17,020 nucleotides of DNA, taken from CAYNQN01 sp964530525 (GTDB lineage: Bacteria; Actinomycetota; Acidimicrobiia; Acidimicrobiales; Acidimicrobilacustridaceae). How positions within the stretch are numbered: the first letter of the stretch is position 1; the number at the start of each line of letters is the position of its first letter. This document shows positions 6,060 through 12,888 of this stretch, piece after piece. The position numbers and the translations under genes are program-made. Where the stretch lies: contig CAZHBH010000048.1 of assembly GCA_964530525.1 (NCBI GenBank), positions 1 to 17,020 on the forward strand. The letters run 5' to 3'. The notes under the pieces were generated by a model. The model did not search any database. It saw only the letters and a list, made by a program, of their open reading frames with translations, and had not been told where the DNA came from.

Positions 6060-7685
6060 TCAGCGGGCGGCATGAAGCCGACGGAGCTCGGCCCGCCGCT
6101 CCGATTCGAGGCGCTCCAGCTCGGGTTCGTCGGTGTGGTCGACGAACCTCATCATCTCGGCCACGGCTCGGTGCCCGGCCTGCTCGGCGATGAGATCGTG
6201 CATCTCGCGCGCCACGTACCTGTAGGCCGGATGACCCTGCGGCGTCGTCCGCAGCTCCAGCAGGTGCATGGCCTCGCGGGCGTTCATCTGCATGACGAAG
6301 CGCACGCGGTACGCGAGGCTCACGGCGTAGGAGGCCTCCGCCGGGAAACGGCGGGCCAGCAGCTCGTAGAGCTCGGCGCTGCGCGACATCGCCCCGTGGA
6401 AGTCTTCGGCCAGGCCGGCCTCGGAGACCTCAGGAGGCATCACGTACCCGTGGCGAGGGGTGAGAGGCTGCCATTCGATCGTGAGCATGCGGTGGCGCTG
6501 GAGGTCGCGGAAGGCGCCGTAGTCGGCGAGCACGTCGAACCGGTAGGAGGCGCGCTCCAGGGCTCGGCCGGGCTTGTGGCGGCGGTTGGTCCTGTCGCCG
6601 GCGTAGGTCCTCATCACCGACAGCCGGTCCTCCACCGTCATCGAGCGGACCTTGTCCTCGATGGCCTGCTCGCCCAGGGAGCTGTACGGGTAGAGCATGC
6701 TCGCGACGAGCTTCACCTCGGCGTCGGGGTCGAAGTCGACGAGGCGTACCTCTCCCCCGTCCACCAGTCCGCCGGGGGTTCCACCGTCCTCGTCCAGCAG
6801 CGTCTCGGCGAGAGCTCCCATCGCCTGAGCGTTGGCTTCCAGGTAGCGGCTCCAGGCCACCCCCCGGTCCGGGACATCGACCCTCTTGAGGAAGGACGGG
6901 ATCACCTTGCGCAGCTCCACCAGCATCAGCTCGGCATAGCGCCTCGCCTCGGGGAGGGGGTGGGCCCTCATCCGCATGAGGAGCATCTCGTAGCCCTGGC
7001 CGGTCCCGTAGATGCCCACGTTGGAGAGCGACGCCGCCGGCAGCACGCCGCGCACGGCGTCGAACGCCTTGGCGCGGATCGCCTGGCGGTAGATGAAGTC
7101 GGAATCGTCGGGGGCCTTCGGTACCGATCGGCGGAAGTGCTCCTGCATCTTGGGCACCAGCGCGGCGTAGGTGTCGAAGATGCGGTCCATCTCCCCGACG
7201 TAGCGGGTCCCGGTGGCCGACATGAGGACGTCGGGTGGCCGGTGGTAGCGGTAGCGCCCGCCGATGCGCGAGTCGTAGGCGATGTAGCGGGTGGACTGCT
7301 CCAGGTAGGCCATGAGCCGACCCCACTCGAGCACCTTGGTGAGCAGGTTGGAGGCCTGCTCACAGGCGAGGTGGACACCTCCGAGCTGGGCCACGGAGTC
7401 GTCTCCGTACTCCAGGAAGACCCTGTCGTACAGCTCCTCTGCCCGGCGCAGGCCCACGGTTGCGTCGATGGTGTCGTCGCCGCTGATGTCGAGCTCACCC
7501 ACGAACTCGTCGAGGAAGAGTCGCCGGAGGCTCTTGGGTGAGCGCGAGTAGCGGGCGAACAGGGCCCCCTTCACCACCTCGGGCAGGTTGACCAGGGCGA
7601 AGACGGGCTCGTCGAGGTTCGTGAAGTATCGGCGCAGCACGTTGGCTTCATCCGCGGTGAACTCCTCAGCCACGTACACAGCCAC
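6060..7685 (-). CDS. double-length ThyX-like (FAD-dependent thymidylate synthase family) protein
   Basis: This 541-residue protein is about twice the length of canonical ThyX (220-250 aa) and reads as two tandem ThyX-like domains, about 30-265 and 330-525. ThyX makes dTMP from dUMP using FAD and methylene-tetrahydrofolate; its signature is RHRxxSxNExSxRY. The N-terminal half keeps the second part (EQSTRY, 129-134) but has WGR (121-123) in place of RHR. The C-terminal half keeps RHR (397-399) but is followed by MLTIEWQPLTPRHGY, lacking the ExSxR part. The N-half also has the later ThyX helix pattern (LPAASLSNVGIYGTGQGYEM, 215-234); the C-half counterpart is HLLELRTTPQGHPAYRYVAREM-like near 474-495. 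Long ThyX-family proteins occur in other Actinomycetota and Chloroflexota, but I do not know their activity. The GTG start at 7685 follows TACGCT by 8 nt, so it likely has its own leaderless promoter. Confidence 0.85.
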   Translation of the reverse strand: MAVYVAEEFTADEANVLRRYFTNLDEPVFALVNLPEVVKGALFARYSRSPKSLRRLFLDEFVGELDISGDDTIDATVGLRRAEELYDRVFLEYGDDSVAQLGGVHLACEQASNLLTKVLEWGRLMAYLEQSTRYIAYDSRIGGRYRYHRPPDVLMSATGTRYVGEMDRIFDTYAALVPKMQEHFRRSVPKAPDDSDFIYRQAIRAKAFDAVRGVLPAASLSNVGIYGTGQGYEMLLMRMRAHPLPEARRYAELMLVELRKVIPSFLKRVDVPDRGVAWSRYLEANAQAMGALAETLLDEDGGTPGGLVDGGEVRLVDFDPDAEVKLVASMLYPYSSLGEQAIEDKVRSMTVEDRLSVMRTYAGDRTNRRHKPGRALERASYRFDVLADYGAFRDLQRHRMLTIEWQPLTPRHGYVMPPEVSEAGLAEDFHGAMSRSAELYELLARRFPAEASYAVSLAYRVRFVMQMNAREAMHLLELRTTPQGHPAYRYVAREMHDLIAEQAGHRAVAEMMRFVDHTDEPELERLESERRAELRRLHAAR

Positions 7686-7693
7686 GGCTGGGC

Positions 7694-7699
7694 AGCGTA
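7694..7699 (-). promoter_or_regulatory. candidate -10 box for the ThyX-like gene
   Basis: TACGCT on the minus strand is 8 nt before the GTG at 7685 and fits TANNNT. It shares the core GGCyTACGCT with the box in front of the M20 gene at 8871-8876. No Shine-Dalgarno lies between box and start, which favours leaderless transcription. Confidence 0.5.
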
Positions 7700-7730
7700 G
7701 GCCATCGCCGAGCGCCGCCGGGCGACCCCC

Positions 7731-8864
7731 TCAGGGGCTCAGCCAGATGTCGGCGATCGTCATGGCGAGGACCTTGGCGCCGTAGAGGACGGCCTCGTCG
7801 GCGGCCTCTGACGCGGCGTAGGTGGCGAACTCGGGGGTGTGGATGCCGATGCCGGGCGGGGAGACCTGGATCATCGGGTGGATGCTGGGAACGATGTGGC
7901 TCACGTTCCCCATGTCCGTGCTGCCCAGGACGGCGTGCTCTCCCTCCGGGACCGAGACCACCCGGCCGAGCTGCGACGCGTTGGCGACGTAGAGCTCCAG
8001 GAGCCGTTCGTCGGAGACGAGCTCGGCGTACGGGCGGTCGCCCCAACGGAACTCGACGTCGCAACCGGCGGCGAGCGCGCCGCCGGTCAGGGCGTCCTGG
8101 ACCCGCTCGCAGAGCTCGTCGAGGCGCTCGATCACTCCCGTTCGCACGTACCACTCGGCCTCGACGTGGTCCGGGACCACGTTCGGGCGCTGACCTGCCG
8201 AGAGGAAGATCCCGTGGACCCGCTCCTCGGGCCTGATGTGCTGTCGCAGGGCGGCAACTCCCATGTAGCCCAGGACGGCGGCGTCCAGGGCGTTGCGCCC
8301 ACGATGCGGGAACGCAGCAGCGTGGGCCGCCTCCCCCGTGTAGGTGACCCTCCCGACCTGTACGGCCAACGTCGACATGGCGACCAGCTCGGCGTCGGCC
8401 GGGTGGACCATGACCGCCGCATCCACGTCTTCGAAGGCGCCCGCACGGGCCATGATGATCTTCCCCCCTCCCCCCTCCTCGGCGGGGCTGCCCAGCACCG
8501 CCACACGGCCGCCCAGCTCGTCGGCCACGGAGGCTGCTGCGAGGCCCGCCCCCAGGCCTGCGGCAGCGATCACGTTGTGCCCGCAGGCGTGGCCGAGGCC
8601 CGGGAGGGCGTCGTACTCGCACAGCACCGCCACCCTCGGACCGTCGCGGCCGGCTTCGGCAGCGAACGCCGTGTCCAGGCCGAAGGCGTTGCGCGTGGTC
8701 TGCAGGCCCTCCGCCTCGAGGGCGGCGGTGAGCAGGTCGTGCGCGAAGTGCTCCTCGAATCCGGCCTCGGGGTGGGCGTGGATCTGTTGCGAGATCTCCA
8801 GCAGGAGGTCGGCGCGGCGCTCGACCTCCTGGCAGATCCGCTCCTTCACGGCTTCCAGCTCCAC
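7731..8864 (-). CDS. M20-family metallo-amidohydrolase, AbgB/PM20D2-like
   Basis: This 377-residue cytoplasmic enzyme is a dinuclear metal amidohydrolase of peptidase family M20, closest in pattern to the AbgB (p-aminobenzoyl-glutamate hydrolase subunit B) and PM20D2 branch. Metal-site residues are visible: LPGLGHACGHN (C94, H96), SPAEEGGGGK (E129-E130), VMVHPAD (H154), and the late His in GIGIHTPEF (H342). TYTGEAAHAAAFPHRGRNAL (175-194) marks the dimerisation lid. Likely substrates are N-acyl amino acids, dipeptides or aminobenzoyl-glutamate; AbgB normally needs an AbgA partner, which is not in the window, so a single-subunit PM20D2-type dipeptidase is an alternative. The GTG start at 8864 follows TACGCT by exactly 6 nt, a textbook leaderless arrangement, so the gene is likely transcribed separately from the helY operon upstream. 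Confidence 0.88.
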   Translation of the reverse strand: MELEAVKERICQEVERRADLLLEISQQIHAHPEAGFEEHFAHDLLTAALEAEGLQTTRNAFGLDTAFAAEAGRDGPRVAVLCEYDALPGLGHACGHNVIAAAGLGAGLAAASVADELGGRVAVLGSPAEEGGGGKIIMARAGAFEDVDAAVMVHPADAELVAMSTLAVQVGRVTYTGEAAHAAAFPHRGRNALDAAVLGYMGVAALRQHIRPEERVHGIFLSAGQRPNVVPDHVEAEWYVRTGVIERLDELCERVQDALTGGALAAGCDVEFRWGDRPYAELVSDERLLELYVANASQLGRVVSVPEGEHAVLGSTDMGNVSHIVPSIHPMIQVSPPGIGIHTPEFATYAASEAADEAVLYGAKVLAMTIADIWLSP

Positions 8865-8870
8865 CGCCCG

Positions 8871-8876
8871 AGCGTA
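8871..8876 (-). promoter_or_regulatory. candidate -10 box for the M20 amidohydrolase gene
   Basis: TACGCT on the minus strand lies 6 nt before the GTG start at 8864 with no room for a Shine-Dalgarno. The spacing is what a leaderless actinobacterial transcript needs. Confidence 0.55.
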
Positions 8877-8897
8877 GCCACGCTCGTGGGGCGGGGC

Positions 8898-9527
8898 TCA
8901 GACCACGACGGTGAGCGCAGCCCTCTCCACGGCCACGGCGATCTTCCGGGCGCGCCCGACGCCCACCCCGTCGAGGCGGACGTCCATGGGCGCGTCCAGC
9001 TCGGCTTCCCACGACACCACCCTTCGCTCCGCTATGGAGGGATGCGGGACGTGGGTGCCGGTGGCGAGGCGCTTGCGGGCAGCGAGGCGCTGGCCGAGCG
9101 GCAGGTCGGAGTCGAGGAGGTCGAGCCGCCCGTCCCCGGGGTGCGACCTGGTCGCCACGTCCCAGGTGCCTAGCCACTCGGCGTTCATCACGGCGATGAT
9201 CCTCCCGCGCAACCCACCCAGCCCCGCCACGCCGGCCCTGCGCGCGACGAGGTGGGCCACGAACCAGTGGCGCTGCCCGTCGATCACGGCGACGCCCACG
9301 TCGACGGGAAAGGTCATCGCCTGCTCGGACGACAGGCGGGTCAGGTCTCCGACACCCCCGAGGGTGCGGCACAGATCGCCCCCGAGGAGCCCGACGGGAG
9401 GCAGGGCCACCCCCTGGCGCCGGGCCTCCTCCAGCAACGAGCGCACGTCTGCATCCGTTCGGGCTACGAGCCCGTCGGGGGGGAGCGGACCAGGGGTCCC
9501 CCAGCTGCTCCCCCGTCGCAAGCTCAA
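8898..9527 (-). CDS. degenerate diacylglycerol-kinase-like protein
   Basis: This 209-residue protein matches the second half of the DAGK/YegS lipid- and sphingosine-kinase fold. VGLLGGDLCRTLGG (45-58) aligns with the usual GxxPxGTGNDxARxLG loop; FPVDVGVAVI (74-82) with the xxxDLGxV strand; GRIIAVMNAEWLGTWDVATR plus GDGRLDLL (131-138) with the accessory-domain core; and MDVRLDGVGVGRARKIAVAV (181-200) with the C-terminal DGE strand. The N-terminal nucleotide-binding GGDGT motif is missing: its place near residues 22-27 reads ARTDAD. The protein is therefore probably not an active kinase; it may be a pseudoenzyme that binds lipid or a partner. Its TTG start overlaps the helY stop (TTGA, 9524-9527), so it is the last gene of the tat-helY unit. 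The family assignment is by eye and moderately sure. Confidence 0.7.
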   Translation of the reverse strand: MSLRRGSSWGTPGPLPPDGLVARTDADVRSLLEEARRQGVALPPVGLLGGDLCRTLGGVGDLTRLSSEQAMTFPVDVGVAVIDGQRHWFVAHLVARRAGVAGLGGLRGRIIAVMNAEWLGTWDVATRSHPGDGRLDLLDSDLPLGQRLAARKRLATGTHVPHPSIAERRVVSWEAELDAPMDVRLDGVGVGRARKIAVAVERAALTVVV

Positions 9528-11686
9528 CGGCCGGCCCCGGAGGACCCGGCGGGCTCGTCGTCGAAGCCCTCCTCTCCGGGGAGGTCGTCGTCCACGCCCT
9601 CACCCCAGTGGCCCTCGCCCTCGAGCTCCTGCTCGGCGTGCGCCACCGATTCCCCGCTGGGTGAGATCGCCGACGACGCGGCGACCACGCCCCGGAACAT
9701 CGCATCGGCGGCCGCCCTGGCGGTGGCGGCCGTGGCGGGGTCTCCTGCCGCCTCCCCCAGCTGGCGGAGGAGGTCCAGCAGCTGCTTGACGTTGCGCACG
9801 AAGTCGCCGCCGGAGAGCTCCTCGTCGCCCAGGACCTCCTCGAAGGGCTCGCCCGCGGCCCATGCGTGGGCCAGTGCGACGAATCCGGGGTCGGGTGCCC
9901 GGGTCGGCGGAAGTCCCAGGGCGATCTCGTCCTCGTTGAGCCGCCGGCAGATCCGGCCGATCTCCTCGAAGCTCCCCAGCGCGCTCCGGGACGGGAACCA
10001 AGGGTCTGCCGGAGGAGCCGAGCTGCGGTGCTCGTAGGTGAAGCACGAGGCGAGCCCCGCGAGGGCGGCCGGATCGAGACCGTCCAAGGCACCGGCCTCC
10101 AGGCTCTCGGCTATCAGCAGGTCCGACTCGTGGTAGATCCGCACCAGGCCCTCCCCCCTTTCGGTGAGCACCCAGTCCTCCACGTATCCCCACCCACCGA
10201 GGAGCTCGATGATCCGATCGAAGCGGTCGACGAGGGAAGCGGCCTGGCGGCTCCTGCGCCTGGCCCGTCGTGCGTCGGAGCCCCCCTGGCGGTCCGCCCT
10301 CGCGGCGTCCGCCTGGTACTGGGCGAACGAGAGTCGCAAGAGCCGGTGCGCCTCGTCCTCGGTGTACCGGCGCACCAGGTTCGCCGCCATGTTGTAGGTG
10401 GGCCGGAACGACGAGCGCAGCGCGAACCGGTTGCTCGCCGCAAGCCGCGCCACCTCGTCGAAGCGCACGAAGGGCGACCACAGAACGAGCGCCGAGCCCT
10501 CCTCGTCGATGCCTCGCCTCCCTGCTCGCCCCGTGAGCTGGGTGTACTGGGCCGGTGTCAGGAACTCGTGGCGCTCACCGGTGAACTTCGTGAGCTTCTC
10601 GATCACCACCGAGCGCGCCGGCATGTTGATGCCGAGGGCGAGCGTCTCGGTGGCGAAGACGACCTTCACCAGACCTTCGAGGAAGCAGGCCTCCACGGCT
10701 TCCTTGAAGGGCGGCACGAGGCCCGCATGGTGGGCGCCGAAGCCCGCCTCGAGCCCTGCGAGCCAGCGGCCGTAGCCGAGGACCGACAGGTCGTCGTCCG
10801 ACAGGTCGCCCACGTGGGCCTCGACTATCTGCCGCACCCGGTCACGCTCGTCGGGCCTGGTCATCCTCAGGCCGCTCCTCAGGCAGCTCCTGACGGCGTC
10901 GTCGCAACCTGCCCTGCTGAAGATGAAGTAGATGGCGGGCACCATCTCGCGCTCCGCCATCAGCTCCACGACGTCCACCCGTGCCGGTGGCCCGTAGCGA
11001 CGCTTGCGCCAGCTTCCCTTCGAGAGCGGATCGTGGTCGAAGCGACGCCCCACCGGGTTGGGCCGGCCGCCCTTCAGGGTCGGCACCACGACGAGCTCGT
11101 CCGCGCGCCGATCCTCCGCTACGTAGAGGTTCTCGAGCAGCACTGGCCGCTTCTCCTCCACCACCACGGTGGTGGGGCCTCGCACCTCGCGCAGCCAGCC
11201 GGCCAGCTCCTCGGCGTTCGACACCGTCGCCGACAGGCACACGAGCACCACGTCTGTCGCGAGGTGGATGATCACCTCCTCCCACACCGGACCGCGGTAC
11301 GCGTCCTGCAGGTAGTGGACCTCGTCCAGCACGACGTACCGGAGCCCGTCCAGGGCCGCGGACCGCGCGTAGATCATGTTGCGGAGGACCTCGGTCGTCA
11401 TCACGACGACGGGTGCCTGGGGGTTCACCGAGTTGTCGCCAGTGAGGAGGCCCACATCGTCGGGCCCGAGGCGGTGGGCCAGATCGTGGAACTTCTGGTT
11501 GGACAGGGCCTTGATGGGCGTCGTGTAGAAGCTCTTCGCTCCCCTGGCCAGGCCGAGGTCGATCGCGTGCTCGGCGACCACCGTCTTGCCGGATCCCGTG
11601 GGCGCCGCTACGAGCACCGACGATCCCTCGTCGAGGGCGCTCATGGCCCGTCGTTGGAACTCGTCGAGCTCGAAGCCGTAGGTCAT
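9524..11686 (-). CDS. helY: Ski2/Mtr4-type DExH-box RNA helicase (HelY-like)
   Basis: This 720-residue superfamily 2 helicase would unwind RNA with ATP. Motifs in order: Walker A AAPTGSGKT (27-35), motif Ib-type MTTEVLRNMIY (96-106), DEVH box (121-124), SAT motif LSATVSNAEE (151-160), the LGINMPARSVV segment (351-361) and motif VI QLTGRAGRRG (383-392). The region after 400 carries a helical DSHCT-like C-terminal part (residues about 560-680) and ends in an acidic tail (GEGVDDDLPGEEGFDDE). Mycobacterial HelY is about 900 aa, so this copy is shorter, lacking part of the middle/stalk insertions. The ATG at 11686 overlaps the tatC stop (ATGA) with AGGA upstream. The same tatA-tatC-helY order is known in M. 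tuberculosis (Rv2094c-Rv2092c), supporting the symbol. An open frame reaching further upstream is out of frame with tatC and was not used. Confidence 0.92.
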   Translation of the reverse strand: MTYGFELDEFQRRAMSALDEGSSVLVAAPTGSGKTVVAEHAIDLGLARGAKSFYTTPIKALSNQKFHDLAHRLGPDDVGLLTGDNSVNPQAPVVVMTTEVLRNMIYARSAALDGLRYVVLDEVHYLQDAYRGPVWEEVIIHLATDVVLVCLSATVSNAEELAGWLREVRGPTTVVVEEKRPVLLENLYVAEDRRADELVVVPTLKGGRPNPVGRRFDHDPLSKGSWRKRRYGPPARVDVVELMAEREMVPAIYFIFSRAGCDDAVRSCLRSGLRMTRPDERDRVRQIVEAHVGDLSDDDLSVLGYGRWLAGLEAGFGAHHAGLVPPFKEAVEACFLEGLVKVVFATETLALGINMPARSVVIEKLTKFTGERHEFLTPAQYTQLTGRAGRRGIDEEGSALVLWSPFVRFDEVARLAASNRFALRSSFRPTYNMAANLVRRYTEDEAHRLLRLSFAQYQADAARADRQGGSDARRARRRSRQAASLVDRFDRIIELLGGWGYVEDWVLTERGEGLVRIYHESDLLIAESLEAGALDGLDPAALAGLASCFTYEHRSSAPPADPWFPSRSALGSFEEIGRICRRLNEDEIALGLPPTRAPDPGFVALAHAWAAGEPFEEVLGDEELSGGDFVRNVKQLLDLLRQLGEAAGDPATAATARAAADAMFRGVVAASSAISPSGESVAHAEQELEGEGHWGEGVDDDLPGEEGFDDEPAGSSGAGR

Positions 11687-12450
11687 CGGTCCTGGCGCTG
11701 CGCCCGCCTCCCCCTCCGGTAGGCCACGATCGCCCCGATGCCGATGGATCCGAAGTACAGGACCACCATCGGGGCGAGGAGGAGGGCCATGGTGAGCGGG
11801 TCGCCGCTCGGCGTGATGACGGCCGCCGTGACCGCCATGAGGACGACCGCGATCCGCCACCAGCCCAGCAGCCGGCCTGGGGTGAGCACGCCGATGAGCT
11901 GGAGCGCCACGAGGAGCACCGGGACCTCGAACGCGATCCCGAAGGCCAGCATCATGTAGAGGACGAACATCAGGTAGCGCTCTTGGGAGAAGATCTCCTG
12001 CACCTGATCGCCACCGAGGCCGATGAGGAAGTCGAGGGCAGGGGTGAGCGACCACCATGCCAGGGCCGCGCCACCCGCGAACAGCACGAGGGAGGATGCG
12101 ACGAACGGGACGGCGTAGCGCTTCTCGTGTGGGTAGAGACCTGGGGTGACGAACCTCCAGATCTGCCAGAGGATCACCGGCATGGCGACTGCGATCCCGA
12201 TGTAGACCGAGACCTGCAGCCGCACGGTGAACAGCTCGAGCGGGTCGGTCACGTAGACGCGGCCCTCCGGGCGGATCCGCTGGTACGGGTCGAGCGCCAG
12301 CTGGAGCACTGTCGGGTACAAGATCCAGCCCAACGCCGCACCGAGGCCGATGGCGATGAAGGCCTTGATCAGCCGCGAGCGCAGCTCGGCCAGGTGCTGC
12401 CAGATGGTCATCTGGCCCTCTGGCTGCTTGTGCGGTGCTGGAGTGCTCAA
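11683..12450 (-). CDS. tatC: Sec-independent protein translocase subunit TatC
   Basis: TatC is the six-helix membrane receptor that recognises twin-arginine signal peptides and exports folded proteins. The 255-residue sequence has the conserved cytoplasmic N-terminal HLAELRSRL (19-27, E22), the first-loop FVTPGLYPHEKR (100-111), the intramembrane FEVP (174-177, E175) and ITPSGDPLTM (212-221), with hydrophobic segments near 29-46, 73-97, 113-137, 157-185, 196-212 and 219-243. It ends in a basic cytoplasmic tail. The TTG at 12450 overlaps the tatA stop (TTGA) and implies translational coupling; an in-frame ATG at 12411 with GAGGG upstream would start at MTIWQHLAEL and is a real alternative, removing 13 residues. 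It lies between tatA/B and helY, with which it shares 4-nt overlaps. Confidence 0.95.
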   Translation of the reverse strand: MSTPAPHKQPEGQMTIWQHLAELRSRLIKAFIAIGLGAALGWILYPTVLQLALDPYQRIRPEGRVYVTDPLELFTVRLQVSVYIGIAVAMPVILWQIWRFVTPGLYPHEKRYAVPFVASSLVLFAGGAALAWWSLTPALDFLIGLGGDQVQEIFSQERYLMFVLYMMLAFGIAFEVPVLLVALQLIGVLTPGRLLGWWRIAVVLMAVTAAVITPSGDPLTMALLLAPMVVLYFGSIGIGAIVAYRRGRRAQRQDR

Positions 12451-12818
12451 GCTGCGCTCGGCTTGCCGGGCTCCGAGTTGGACGAGAGCTCCTCGGCCGA
12501 TTCCTCTGGGACCTCCTCGGCATCCGACGCCCGTGCCGGCGCGGGATCCGACGGCGTAGCCCCTGCCTCGGTTGCCTCCTGGCTGCCCTCACGGGCCTCG
12601 GGTTCACCACCGGTGGGCTGGGGCCCAGCGGGCTCCTGGCTGACCGGCTCAGGCTCCATCGCCCGGCGCATCTCGTCCTGGAACCCTCCAGCGAACCGCC
12701 GGACCTGGCGCACGACCTGGCCCACCTTGCGGGAGAAGTCGGGAAGCTTGTCGGGTCCCAGAACCACGAGGGCGATGAGAAGGATCACGAGGATCTCCCC
12801 GCCACCGACGTTGAACAT
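12447..12818 (-). CDS. Tat translocase TatA/TatB-family subunit, TatB-like
   Basis: This 123-residue protein has one N-terminal membrane helix (about 6-21, GGEILVILLIALVVLG), a GPDKLP hinge (21-26), an amphipathic helix to about 50 (DFSRKVGQVVRQVRRFAGGF) and a long Pro/Glu/Ala-rich acidic tail. The MFNVGGGE start and GPDKLP hinge are closer to TatB than to TatA, which usually has FG...KLP; the gene sits where tatA is found in mycobacteria. It would work with TatC to bind or carry Tat substrates. A genome usually has a further TatA, not seen here. The ATG at 12818 is preceded by TAGACT and exactly 6 nt, a strong leaderless promoter pattern, and the stop overlaps the tatC TTG. Confidence 0.88.
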   Translation of the reverse strand: MFNVGGGEILVILLIALVVLGPDKLPDFSRKVGQVVRQVRRFAGGFQDEMRRAMEPEPVSQEPAGPQPTGGEPEAREGSQEATEAGATPSDPAPARASDAEEVPEESAEELSSNSEPGKPSAA

Positions 12819-12824
12819 GCAGGG

Positions 12825-12830
12825 AGTCTA
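12825..12830 (-). promoter_or_regulatory. candidate -10 box of the tatA-tatC-helY operon
   Basis: TAGACT on the minus strand lies exactly 6 nt (CCCTGC) before the ATG at 12818. There is no Shine-Dalgarno, so the transcript is probably leaderless. No -35 consensus is visible; the position just upstream is occupied by the palindrome at 12831-12846. Confidence 0.6.
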
Positions 12831-12846
12831 CCGAGGCAAGCCTCGG
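12831..12846. promoter_or_regulatory. perfect 7-bp inverted repeat abutting the tatA -10 box
   Basis: CCGAGGC-AA-GCCTCGG is a perfect palindrome with a 2-nt centre, too tight for an RNA hairpin loop but good for a dimeric repressor or activator. It touches the TAGACT box on the tatA side and lies 43-58 bp upstream of the divergent phosphodiesterase start. A half-site CCGAGG recurs at 12868-12873. It is a candidate operator for the divergent promoter pair; the binding protein is unknown. Confidence 0.5.
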
Positions 12847-12888
12847 CGACCGGAAGGGTGAGGGGCGCCGAGGTGCCACGATGATCCG

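Noticed and set aside
5034..7541. A plus-strand open frame of 835 codons
   Set aside because: It lies antisense to the zinc-ribbon, LDP-like and ThyX-like genes, which have clear family motifs. Its translation is low-complexity Val/Gly/His/Arg, as expected of a high-GC shadow frame.
7726..7742. AGCCCC-TGA-GGGGGT stem at the end of the M20 gene as a terminator
   Set aside because: It has a mismatch, a 3-nt loop and no U-tract, and part of it is coding sequence.
7666..10092. A minus-strand open frame of 808 codons
   Set aside because: It runs out of frame through the M20, DAGK-like and helY genes and is Arg/Pro/Gly-rich without motifs.
9866..11722. A plus-strand open frame of 618 codons
   Set aside because: It is the antisense shadow of helY, whose helicase motifs are intact on the minus strand; the translation shows no family pattern.
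11687..12610. N-terminal extension of helY by about 308 codons
   Set aside because: It would overlap all of tatC in another frame; its sequence is Arg/Pro-rich and helicase homology begins at MTYGFELDEFQ.
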